64,000 bases of DNA from Neorhizobium vignae. GTDB lineage: Bacteria; Pseudomonadota; Alphaproteobacteria; Rhizobiales; Rhizobiaceae. A model generated the notes under the pieces. It made no database searches, had not been told where the DNA came from, and saw only the letters and a list, made by a program, of their open reading frames with translations. Position numbers and translations under genes: made by a program. The stretch is from assembly GCF_000732195.1 (NCBI RefSeq), contig NZ_JNNU01000013.1, positions 1 to 64,000 of the forward strand, given 5' to 3'. This document shows, one piece after another, positions 1 through 6,982 of the stretch (positions are counted from its first letter, which is position 1; every line of letters begins with the position of its first letter).

Positions 1-171
1 GCCTGCCACCGCAATCGAAATCCGGTAGCTGTCATCGCCGATCTTGACGATGTCATATGGCGGCCAGTCGCTGATCGAGCGGGCACGCTGGGCATTTTCC
101 AGAAGGTTGAAGACCCGGTCGAAGCCGACGCTCGAGCGGAACAGTGGTGCATAGTCATAAGATGTTGCCAT
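1..171 (-). CDS. Hsp20/IbpA small heat-shock protein, N-terminal part
   Basis: Small heat-shock protein that would hold unfolded proteins in the cytoplasm; only the first ~57 residues are inside the window, and the rest lies beyond base 1. The visible protein begins MATSYDYAPLFRSSVGFDR, then shows the typical IbpA opening with YDIVKIGDDSYRISIAVAG, the first strands of the alpha-crystallin domain. Two in-frame ATGs exist (177 and 171). The second is chosen because the ribosome-binding sequence AAGGAGG ends 8 bases before it and only 2 bases before the first. Family assignment is firm; the rest of the domain cannot be checked. Confidence 0.85.
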   Translation of the reverse strand, partial: MATSYDYAPLFRSSVGFDRVFNLLENAQRARSISDWPPYDIVKIGDDSYRISIAVAG

Positions 172-177
172 AGCCAT

Positions 178-476
178 ATCCTCCTTAAAGCAACATGGGT
201 ACGGAAGCGCCGAAAGCGACGCCCCGGCAAGGCCAGCCCTGTCATCAGCGGCCGACGTCAGTCGATTTGGTTTTCGAGATTTTCGATTTCAAGAGCCGCC
301 ACGGGAAAAAATTTGCACTACTTTCCGGCTGTACCCAGTTGGTTGGTGATCTTCGACATTGCGTTGACGCCGTGAGTCCAGAGGTGGTGTTTTCAGATGG
401 GTTGGTCATGGCTCTGTCCTTCGGATCGTTGCTACGCGCCTCATGCCTTTTTCTCCAAAGGCCTAGCCAGCCTCTA
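178..476. other. Region without a recognisable gene
   Basis: This stretch separates the Hsp20 start from the end of the decayed LysR remnant. It must contain the promoter of the Hsp20 gene on the minus strand, but no clear sigma-32 or sigma-70 hexamers were recognised. Short open frames here show no family resemblance and lack ribosome-binding sites. Confidence 0.4.
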
Positions 477-690
477 TCAGATCATCGATGCCTTGCTCTG
501 GAAGTGGTCGATCAGAAAACGCGCAGCGGGCCCTGGAGGCATCTCCGTTCGGTGGATGGCTGAAGACGACATGGCAACCTTTACAGTCTGGAAGATCAAG
601 TTGCATGAGGCGACCTGATTCGATGTCATCTCGCACCATCGGTTCAGACATGTTCTCCCAGACTGACACGGCTCTAGCTGCCACTGGCGA
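477..690 (-). pseudogene. LysR-family regulator remnant (C-terminal end, frameshifted)
   Basis: Two overlapping minus-strand frames together spell the end of a LysR effector-binding domain. One frame reads PMVRDDIESGRLMQLDLPD, the usual 'V-D-D-I-x-x-G-R-L-V-x-L' block. After a frame change near 560 the other reads AIHRTEMPPGPAARFLIDHF and stops at 477, the usual C-terminus. The N-terminal helix-turn-helix and most of the effector domain are absent: upstream lies the 3' end of the decarboxylase-family gene. This is therefore a truncated and frameshifted relic. The junction is approximate. Protein comparison of both frames would confirm it. Confidence 0.55.
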
Positions 691-708
691 TGGACCGGAG
701 GAGACTCC

Positions 709-1128
709 TCATGCCGCGCGCTCCTGCTCTGTCGCTGACCTGTGCGCAAACACCTCCTTGGCGGCGAACAGCGCGTTGAGCGCGGCCGGGAAGCCGGCAT
801 AGACCGCCATCTGCATGATGATCTCGGTGATCTCGTCTTGGCTCAGCCCGACATTCATGCCGGCCTCGATATGCACTTTCAATTGCGGGGCCGCGTTGCC
901 CATGGCCGTCAGCGCCGCGATGGTGGCTATTTCGCGGGCGCGCAGGTCGAGGCCGGGGCGGCTGTAGATATCGCCGAATGGAAACTCGATCAGATAGGTG
1001 GCAAAGTCCGGCGCGATATCCGCAAGAGAGGCGACAACCTTCTCTCCGGCCTGTCCGTCAATGTTCGCGAGCGCGCGCCGCCCGCGTTCCAGCCGGCTTT
1101 CGTCGACGTTCTGGTGGTGTTGCGTCAT
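709..1128 (-). CDS. Carboxymuconolactone decarboxylase family protein
   Basis: 139-residue protein of the carboxymuconolactone decarboxylase/AhpD superfamily. The N-terminal half holds GDIYSRPGLDLRAREIATIAALTAMG, followed by a block around HIEAGMNVGLSQDEITEII and AVYAGFPAALNALFAAKEVF, which are hallmark segments of the small-helical CMD fold. There is no CxxC pair of the AhpD type, so peroxidase activity is unlikely; the substrate is unknown. It lies immediately downstream of the MerR gene and overlaps its 3' end by 71 bases, which suggests one transcript and MerR control. GAGGATG about 10 bases upstream supports the ATG at 1128. It differs from pcaC at 38.6-39.0 kb and need not act on carboxymuconolactone. 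Confidence 0.85.
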   Translation of the reverse strand: MTQHHQNVDESRLERGRRALANIDGQAGEKVVASLADIAPDFATYLIEFPFGDIYSRPGLDLRAREIATIAALTAMGNAAPQLKVHIEAGMNVGLSQDEITEIIMQMAVYAGFPAALNALFAAKEVFAHRSATEQERAA

Positions 1129-1498
1129 AGTCTTTCATCCTCTGTTCCTGGCCGGCGTAACCGGCGATCTTGGTGTCGAGGACAAGAAGACAGGCTTGGA
1201 GTTCAGCTGCATGGGTGCGGACGCGCTCGCGATGCTGTTCCAGCATGTCGCGTCGCTCCATCTCCGTGCCAACGCCGCGCTCCCGCAAAGCTGCATACCG
1301 CAGCATGTCCCGGATCGGCATCCCAGTCGTTCGCAAACGGCCGAGAAATTCGATCCAGATCAGCATTGATGCGTCGTAGTCCCGTTGGCTCGATTGGTCC
1401 CTGTCCGCATAAGGAAGCAGCCCGATCCGCTCATAGTAACGGATGGTATGGGCCGACAGCCCCGAACGCTTAGCCAGTTCACCGATCTTCATGCGCAC
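1058..1498 (-). CDS. MerR-family transcriptional regulator
   Basis: 146-residue MerR-type regulator. Residues 1-70 form the winged helix: MKIGELAKRSGLSAHTIRYYERIGLLP is the canonical DNA-binding opening. Residues ~80-120 are the coiled-coil dimerisation helix. There is no C-terminal cysteine cluster, so it is not of the metal or SoxR class and resembles the AdhR/NmlR-like group that controls aldehyde- or electrophile-responsive genes. It is first in a two-gene unit with the decarboxylase-family gene, and the long overlap implies coupled expression. A promoter with a 19-bp spacer and a central palindrome lies just upstream (1522-1552), the normal target of such proteins, so autoregulation is likely. 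ATG 1498 is taken because MRMKIGEL starts directly at the domain. Confidence 0.9.
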   Translation of the reverse strand: MRMKIGELAKRSGLSAHTIRYYERIGLLPYADRDQSSQRDYDASMLIWIEFLGRLRTTGMPIRDMLRYAALRERGVGTEMERRDMLEQHRERVRTHAAELQACLLVLDTKIAGYAGQEQRMKDYDATPPERRRKPAGTRAARAREH

Positions 1499-1521
1499 TC
1501 GTTCTTGTCACGACGCAGAAA

Positions 1522-1552
1522 CAGATACGAGTTGGAGTGCACTCTAAGTCAA
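1522..1552 (-). promoter_or_regulatory. MerR-type promoter/operator with 19-bp spacer
   Basis: Reading on the minus strand, TTGACT (1552-1547) and TATCTG (1527-1522) are separated by exactly 19 bases. The spacer carries the near-perfect dyad TTAGAGTGCACTCCAA centred on GAGTGCACTC (1535-1544). An over-long 19-20 bp spacer with an internal palindrome is the known hallmark of MerR-activated promoters. It points at the MerR gene starting at 1498, about 24 bases downstream of the -10 hexamer. Confidence 0.75.
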
Positions 1553-1808
1553 GGGGAATTTCTGGGCAATAATGAAGGTCCGGGACTGCCGCATTCTTAC
1601 GTTTAACCAAACGGCAGTGTCCGACTAGACGAGGTGAATTTCGGCACATGCGGCAGCGCATCGAGTATCGCGACCAATAACGGCCTGCGGTCGCCTGCTC
1701 CATAGACGGTGCGACCGTCTATTTCGGAAACCGGATGGAAGAAGAATATGCTTCGAGATGACATGACGTCCGAAGCGTATCGCCTCCTGACGTCGAGATG
1801 ATCCTGAC
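1553..1808. other. Intergenic region with a perfect inverted repeat at 1702-1722
   Basis: No gene was recognised between the MerR promoter and the 3' end of the LysR gene. It contains a perfect inverted repeat with 9-base arms, ATAGACGGT and ACCGTCTAT, around GCG (1702-1722). No T-run follows on either strand, so it looks more like a protein-binding site than a terminator. Confidence 0.45.
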
Positions 1809-2708
1809 CTAATCTTTCGTCGAACGGGCTTCTTCGCGCAGCCATTGTTCAAAAAGACGCATCGACTGGCTGGTGGGAATGTTACCCGGCTTGGTGAACC
1901 AGTAGCCATGGTCGCTCCGGTAGCCCAGCCCTCCCGGATTGACGAGGCGGCCGGCAGCGAGTTCATCGACAATCAGCCCATGCGGGATAAGCGCCATGCC
2001 CTGCCCTGCCAGCGCCGCGCGGATAACCATCGTATAATAGCCGAAACGCATCGTGTGGCGAACCTCTAGCCCGAGCAATCCATTCGCCTGCACGAAGAAT
2101 GGCCAATGGAACGGGGTCTGCGGATGCTCCAGCATGACACCCCGCGCTGCAGCTTCGATGGTCGCGGGATCTCCAAGCTTTTCCCAGTAGGATGCGGCGC
2201 TGACCAGACGAATGTCATTCCCGAAAAGATATGTGCCCTCCTCATCCGGGGCTGGGGCCACGAGAAAACGTACGCTTCCATCGGGAATTTCGGTCTGCGT
2301 CTTCGAGACGAATGTTGTAAACTGCACTTCGATTTCGGGATGGGCCTCGGTGAATTGAACGAAGCGCGGTAACAGCCAGCGATCACCGAAGATCGGCGGC
2401 ACTTGAAGACGAAGAACGCGCGGCCCGGGCTTGAGGCGAGCGACCTTCAACGCTGCATCCTCCATAGCCTTGATCGCCGTGCGGGCGTGCTCGATGTAAA
2501 TGGCGCCCAATTCGGTCGGAACCATACCGTTCGGCGTTCGCTGGAAAGCCGGTCCACCAATGAGTTCTTCCAGTCCGATCAATTGTTTGCTGACCGCGCT
2601 TTGTGACAGCGCGAGCGGCTCTGCAGCAGCACTCGTAGAGCCGCGCTCGCCCACAGCCAGCAGAACCTGTAGCGCAGTCATGGAGGGAAATTGCTTGCGG
2701 CCAGACAT
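1809..2708 (-). CDS. LysR-family transcriptional regulator
   Basis: 299-residue LysR-type regulator. Residues 8-67 are the winged helix-turn-helix with ALQVLLAVGERGSTSAAAEPLALSQSAVSKQL; residues ~90-295 are the two-lobed effector-binding domain. The family length is about 300, so it is complete. It is divergent from the lyase/ABC operon starting at 2862, with 153 bases between the start codons, the usual arrangement for a LysR activator and its target. Two palindromes in that gap are candidate binding sites. The effector is probably the substrate of the divergent operon or its breakdown product (inference). One oddity is a rather distant GcvA-like C-terminus with FYIE-type half motif AIYIEHARTAI. 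Confidence 0.92.
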   Translation of the reverse strand: MSGRKQFPSMTALQVLLAVGERGSTSAAAEPLALSQSAVSKQLIGLEELIGGPAFQRTPNGMVPTELGAIYIEHARTAIKAMEDAALKVARLKPGPRVLRLQVPPIFGDRWLLPRFVQFTEAHPEIEVQFTTFVSKTQTEIPDGSVRFLVAPAPDEEGTYLFGNDIRLVSAASYWEKLGDPATIEAAARGVMLEHPQTPFHWPFFVQANGLLGLEVRHTMRFGYYTMVIRAALAGQGMALIPHGLIVDELAAGRLVNPGGLGYRSDHGYWFTKPGNIPTSQSMRLFEQWLREEARSTKD

Positions 2709-2724
2709 ACGCGCACCTCGCCGG

Positions 2725-2743
2725 TTAGTCGATTTCAGACTAA
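2725..2743. promoter_or_regulatory. Candidate LysR operator (TTAGTC-N7-GACTAA)
   Basis: A perfect inverted repeat, TTAGTC and GACTAA separated by 7 bases, lies 17 bases upstream of the LysR start codon in the divergent intergenic region. It satisfies the T-N11-A pattern of LysR boxes. A related half-site CTAGTC sits at about 2763. The partner is inferred from position only. Confidence 0.55.
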
Positions 2744-2787
2744 GCCTCTGCGTCCTATCTGGCTAGTCGTTTTTGTCATAGGCCAAC

Positions 2788-2812
2788 GAATTAACTTCGC
2801 TTGCCTTAATTC
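2788..2812. promoter_or_regulatory. Second inverted repeat in the LysR/lyase intergenic region
   Basis: GAATTAA and TTAATTC are perfect 7-base arms separated by 11 bases, about 50 bases upstream of the lyase start. It may be the activation site of the LysR protein or a site for another regulator; no function is shown by sequence alone. Confidence 0.4.
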
Positions 2813-2861
2813 GCGGCGAATACGACCATTGCCTCAATATTAAACATAAAAGGGAACTATC

Positions 2862-4322
2862 ATGTCGGAGCCGACCCAGCTCTGGGGTGGACGCTTCAAG
2901 TCCGGTCCCTCGGAAGCACTTGCGAATCTTTCACGCTCGCACCCCTCTTACTTTCGGCTTTACCGCGAAGATCTCGCCGGTTCGCGTGCCCATGCCTCCG
3001 AACTGAAGCGCGCCGGCGTGCTGGATGAGGCAGAATTCGCCACGATCCGCGAAACGCTCGATGATATCGAGACGGATGTCGCAACTGGGAACGAAAAGCC
3101 TATCGCCGCAGACGAAGACATTCACACCTTCCTTGAGCGCTTGCTGATGCAGCGTCTCGGCGTGCTGGGTGGCAAGTTGCGCGCCGGGCGCTCGCGCAAC
3201 GACCAGACCTCCAACAATACCCGCCTTTACCTGCGCCGCATGGCGCGGGAGCTGTCGCGCGGTATTATCGAAATCGAACTGGCGCTCATCTCGCAAGCCT
3301 CCAGGCATACCGAAACGGTGATGCCCGGCTTCACACATCTGCAACCCGCACAGCCTGTCGTGCTCGGCCATCATCTCATGGCGCATGCACAGAGCCTGCT
3401 GCGCGACCTGGAGCGTTTCGAGGATTTCGACCGGCGCTTCGACCGTTCGCCGCTTGGTGCAGCCGCGCTGGCCGGTTCCGGTATCGCCTGCCGCCCGGAT
3501 CTGTCGGCGGTCGAACTTGGCTACGCCGCGGCCTGCGAAAACTCCATTGACGCTGTTTCGGCCCGCGATCATGTGGCCGAATTCCTGTTCATCTGCTCGC
3601 TGGTCACCATCAGCCTGTCTCGCCTTGCGGAAGAAATCTGCATCTGGAGTTCCAAGCAGTTCAGCTGGGTCCGGCTGCATGATTCCTACTCGACCGGCTC
3701 CTCCATCATGCCGCAGAAGAAGAACCCCGACATTGCCGAACTGACCCGCGGTATGAGCGGCACGCTGATCGGCAACATTGCCGGGTTCCTGGCAACGATG
3801 AAGGCCATGCCGCTCGCTTATAACCGCGACCTCGCCGAAGACAAGCGCGCGCTGTTTGAAAGCATCGATGTTCTCGAACTCATCCTGCCCGCTTTTGCCG
3901 GCATGGTGGAAACGCTGGAATTCGATGTCGCGAAATTGCGCGAAGAAGCGCCGAGGGGCTTCACGTTGGCAACGGAAGTGGCGGACTGGCTGGTATCCCA
4001 GAACGTGCCGTTCGCGCAGGCCCATGACATTACCGGCGCTGTGGTCCGCTATTGCGAAGAACGCGGACATGATCTTGCCGGTCTGAGTGAGGAAGACCTG
4101 CCCCGTATCGACGCCCGCCTTGGGGCCGCCGTTCTCAAGGCCATCACACTAGAGGGCGCGCTTGCCAGCCGCACCGGCTTTGGCTCGACGTCACCGGCCA
4201 GGGTACGGGAACAGATCGAGCGTTTCACCGGCGCGCTGGAGGCAAGAAAGGTCTTCGCAGAGAGCACGCTGAATCTGCCGGGCAGAATTTCCACCTCCGA
4301 GAACGCACGAGGCGTCCGATGA
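2862..4322 (+). CDS. Argininosuccinate-lyase superfamily C-N lyase
   Basis: 486-residue member of the aspartase/fumarase superfamily closest to argininosuccinate lyase. Visible signatures are LWGGRFKSG at residues 7-15, KLRAGRSRNDQ near 105, GFTHLQPAQPVVLGHH near 155 and the superfamily signature GSSIMPQKKNPD near residue 280 with its catalytic serine loop. It is slightly longer than housekeeping ArgH (about 460) because of extra C-terminal residues. It is encoded first in an operon with a polar amino acid ABC importer and an MmgE/PrpD protein rather than with arginine genes. Such ArgH relatives include EDDS lyase and iminodisuccinate lyase, which split N-substituted aspartates to fumarate plus an amine. 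A catabolic lyase is therefore the preferred reading and true ArgH the alternative. AAAAGGGAAC precedes the ATG. Confidence 0.85.
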   Translation: MSEPTQLWGGRFKSGPSEALANLSRSHPSYFRLYREDLAGSRAHASELKRAGVLDEAEFATIRETLDDIETDVATGNEKPIAADEDIHTFLERLLMQRLGVLGGKLRAGRSRNDQTSNNTRLYLRRMARELSRGIIEIELALISQASRHTETVMPGFTHLQPAQPVVLGHHLMAHAQSLLRDLERFEDFDRRFDRSPLGAAALAGSGIACRPDLSAVELGYAAACENSIDAVSARDHVAEFLFICSLVTISLSRLAEEICIWSSKQFSWVRLHDSYSTGSSIMPQKKNPDIAELTRGMSGTLIGNIAGFLATMKAMPLAYNRDLAEDKRALFESIDVLELILPAFAGMVETLEFDVAKLREEAPRGFTLATEVADWLVSQNVPFAQAHDITGAVVRYCEERGHDLAGLSEEDLPRIDARLGAAVLKAITLEGALASRTGFGSTSPARVREQIERFTGALEARKVFAESTLNLPGRISTSENARGVR

Positions 4323-5191
4323 CCATGCCAGCACCCCAAGCGGCATCGCCCGACCAGAAATACGAGATTGCCCACCTGACGCTCGTTCCCAAGCGGCATA
4401 TTGGGCGCGTGGTGACCGCCGCCTTGGTCCTGGCCGCGCTTGCCGCTCTCATCCGCGCCTTCAGCGTCGGCCAGATCGAGTGGAGCTATGTCCGCGATTT
4501 CCTCTTCGCGCCTGCCATCCTCCAGGGTCTGCAGAGCACGCTGTTGATGACCGTGGCCGCCATGACGCTCGGTATCGTTCTTGGCGTGGTCATCGCTCTG
4601 ATGCGCGTTTCGGGCAATCCGGTCCTGTCGTCCATTGCGGTGGGCTATGTCTGGATCTTCCGCGGCGCGCCAGCGCTGCTGCAGCTGATGATCTGGTTCA
4701 ACCTGGCGCTCATTTTCCCAACCATGGGCATTCCCGGCCTATTCGAATTCCGCACCGTGGACATCATGACGCCGTTTGTCGCGGCCATGCTAGGGCTTGG
4801 AATTTCTCAGGGCGCCTACACGTCAGAAGTCGTCCGCAGCGGCCTTCTGTCAGTGGATAGCGGGCAGTATGAAGCCGCCCGCTCGATCGGCATGACGCAG
4901 ATGATGATGCTGCGCCGCATCGTGCTTCCGCAGGCCATGCGCGTCATGGTTCCGCCGATCGGCAACGAGGTGATCGGCATGGTCAAGCTCACCTCGCTTG
5001 CCAGCGTCATCCAGTATTCGGAAATCCTGCACAACGCGCAGATCATCTATTTCGCGAATACGCGCGTGCTGGAACTGCTCCTGGTTGCCAGCTTCTGGTA
5101 TCTCGCGGTCGTCTCCGTCCTGTCGGTCGTCCAGCATTATATCGAGCAATATTTCGGCCGCGGCAGCAAAGCCGTCAGCGCATCGATGTGA
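4319..5191 (+). CDS. Polar amino acid ABC transporter permease (HisM/GlnP type)
   Basis: 290-residue inner-membrane permease of a polar amino acid importer. After a ~30-residue cytoplasmic tail the first membrane helix is VVTAALVLAALAALI, followed by a HisM-type domain from residue ~65. The coupling loop EAARSIGMTQMMMLRRIVLPQA (about residue 195) contacts the ATPase. The start overlaps the lyase stop by ATGA, so the two are translationally coupled. Only one permease gene is present, so the channel is probably a homodimer. Together with the ATPase and binding protein downstream it should import the substrate of the lyase. Confidence 0.93.
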   Translation: MTMPAPQAASPDQKYEIAHLTLVPKRHIGRVVTAALVLAALAALIRAFSVGQIEWSYVRDFLFAPAILQGLQSTLLMTVAAMTLGIVLGVVIALMRVSGNPVLSSIAVGYVWIFRGAPALLQLMIWFNLALIFPTMGIPGLFEFRTVDIMTPFVAAMLGLGISQGAYTSEVVRSGLLSVDSGQYEAARSIGMTQMMMLRRIVLPQAMRVMVPPIGNEVIGMVKLTSLASVIQYSEILHNAQIIYFANTRVLELLLVASFWYLAVVSVLSVVQHYIEQYFGRGSKAVSASM

Positions 5192-5199
5192 GGGATGAG

Positions 5200-5970
5200 A
5201 TGAGCAAGGAAATCGTTGTAAAGGCCGTTGACGTCACCAAGCTTTATGGGACTTTCACGGCTCTCGACAAGGTCAGCCTGGAAATCGCCAAAGGTGAGGT
5301 CTGCTGCATCATCGGGCCTTCCGGATCAGGCAAGAGCACATTCCTGCGCTGCATCAACCAGCTTGAGAAGATGAACTCTGGTGCGATCTGGGTGAATGAC
5401 GAATTGATCGGTTATCGCCGCGAAGGCAACAATCTTCACGAGATAAGCGATGTGGAAATGTCGCGGCAGCGCCGCCACATCGGCATGGTTTTCCAGCGGT
5501 TCAATCTGTTTCCGCACAAGACAGCGCTGGAAAACATCATGGAAGGCCCGATTCAGGTTCTTCGCGAGCCGGTGGCCGAAGTCCGCAAGCGGTCGGAAGA
5601 CCTGTTGGTCCGCGTGGGACTGGGCGACAAGGCCGGGCATTATCCCTCGCAACTGTCCGGCGGCCAGCAACAGCGCGTGGCGATTGCCCGTGCGATGTGC
5701 ATGCGCCCCGAACTGATCTTGTTCGATGAGCCCACTTCAGCGCTCGACCCGGAACTCGTCTCCGAGGTTCTGGATGTGATGAAAGATCTCGCTGCCAGCG
5801 GCATGACCATGATCGTGGTGACACACGAGCTGGGCTTCGCCCGGAGTGTCGCCAATACCGTCGCCTTCATGGAAGCGGGCAAGATGGTCGAGGTCGGCCC
5901 TGCCTCCGAGGTTCTCACTTCGCCGAAAAGCCCTCGAACCATGGAGTTCATCAGGGCTGTTCACAGCTGA
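5200..5970 (+). CDS. Polar amino acid ABC transporter ATP-binding protein
   Basis: Cytoplasmic ATPase of the HisP/GlnQ class, 256 residues from the ATG at 5200. It shows Walker A GPSGSGKST, the Q-loop region GMVFQRFNLFPH, signature LSGGQQQRVAIARAM, Walker B LILFDEPTSALDPE and the switch histidine in VVTHEL. A GTG at 5188 would add four residues and overlap the permease stop; ATG 5200 is preferred because AGGG lies 5 bases before it. It energises the permease encoded just upstream. A HisP-type insertion, NDELIGYRREGNNLHEISD, is present between Walker A and the Q-loop. Confidence 0.95.
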   Translation: MSKEIVVKAVDVTKLYGTFTALDKVSLEIAKGEVCCIIGPSGSGKSTFLRCINQLEKMNSGAIWVNDELIGYRREGNNLHEISDVEMSRQRRHIGMVFQRFNLFPHKTALENIMEGPIQVLREPVAEVRKRSEDLLVRVGLGDKAGHYPSQLSGGQQQRVAIARAMCMRPELILFDEPTSALDPELVSEVLDVMKDLAASGMTMIVVTHELGFARSVANTVAFMEAGKMVEVGPASEVLTSPKSPRTMEFIRAVHS

Positions 5971-6051
5971 AATCAATCGGGTCGGTCACTCCGGCCGGCC
6001 CGCGCTTCAAGACTACACCCATCAAGTCAGCCTTAAAAAAGGGGAACTCGC

Positions 6052-6879
6052 ATGAAAACAGCTCTCATCACCCTCGCCGCACTTCTTACCTCTACGGTGG
6101 TGCATGCCGAAGGCCTGCCGGACCGCATCAAGACTGCGGCCAAGGTCGTCGTCGCCAACCAGCCCAACTATCCGCCGATGGAATACAAGGATCCGGCCAC
6201 CAACACGCTGATGGGGGTCGACATCGATCTCGGCGTGGCGCTTGCCAAGCAGCTTGGCACCAAGGTCGAATGGGCGGATATCGGCTTCGAACAGATGATT
6301 TCGTCTCTCGAGACGGGCCGCGTCGATCTCATCCACAGCGGCATGAGCGACCTTCCGAAGCGCCGCGATACGCTCGACTTCGTTGATTACATGAAATCCG
6401 GCGCACAGTTCTACACCTCCGCCGCCCGCAAGGAGGAATTCAAGACCCCGGCCGACTTCTGCGGCAAGACGGTGGGCATGAGCCGCCGCACATCCTTCCC
6501 GGACGAAACCGCGAAGTGGAGCGCGGCTAACTGCGAGGCCAAGGGTCTTGCCGCCATCAAGGTCGTTGGGACGGAGGGCTCGGCCGATGCGCGCGCCCAG
6601 CTGAAGCAGGGCCGCGTCGATGGCGCCGTGCAGGGCTCTGAAACGCTGCCCTACCTGATGGCTCTGGAGAAGAATACCTACGCCATCGTCGGTGAACCGA
6701 TCACGGCCGTTTACCAGGGCATCGCCTTCTCCAAGAAGGATCCTGCCTTGCGCGATGCTTATGCCGGCGCGCTGAAGGCCATCATGGCATCCGGCGAGTA
6801 TAAGGCGATCTTCGTAAAGCACGGCCTGGAAGGCACGATGCTGGACGGCATCTACATCAATGGCGAAGCCGCAAAGTAA
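6052..6879 (+). CDS. Periplasmic amino acid-binding protein of the ABC importer
   Basis: 275-residue solute-binding protein of family 3. Residues 1-19 (MKTALITLAALLTSTVVHA) are a Sec signal peptide; the mature protein starts EGLPDRIK. The conserved first-lobe pattern YPPMEYKDPATNTLMGVDIDL and the LETGRVDLIHSGMSDLPKRR segment define the ligand cleft. AAAAAAGGGGAA lies 6 bases before the ATG. It is transcribed with the permease and ATPase, 81 bases downstream of the latter. The ligand is not predictable from sequence; context suggests a polycarboxylate amino acid derivative. Confidence 0.93.
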   Translation: MKTALITLAALLTSTVVHAEGLPDRIKTAAKVVVANQPNYPPMEYKDPATNTLMGVDIDLGVALAKQLGTKVEWADIGFEQMISSLETGRVDLIHSGMSDLPKRRDTLDFVDYMKSGAQFYTSAARKEEFKTPADFCGKTVGMSRRTSFPDETAKWSAANCEAKGLAAIKVVGTEGSADARAQLKQGRVDGAVQGSETLPYLMALEKNTYAIVGEPITAVYQGIAFSKKDPALRDAYAGALKAIMASGEYKAIFVKHGLEGTMLDGIYINGEAAK

Positions 6880-6982
6880 GCAGCAAGACGTCCACGACAC
6901 AAATCACCGGTCGCGACAGCCTCGCGGCCGGGATCTCTCCTGCGTTGATGTTGCGGGCCTTCCCCCTATTCCAGAGTTTCTC

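Noticed and set aside
2931..4070. A 379-codon minus-strand frame inside the lyase gene
   Set aside because: Antisense of a gene with intact superfamily signatures; GC3 artefact.
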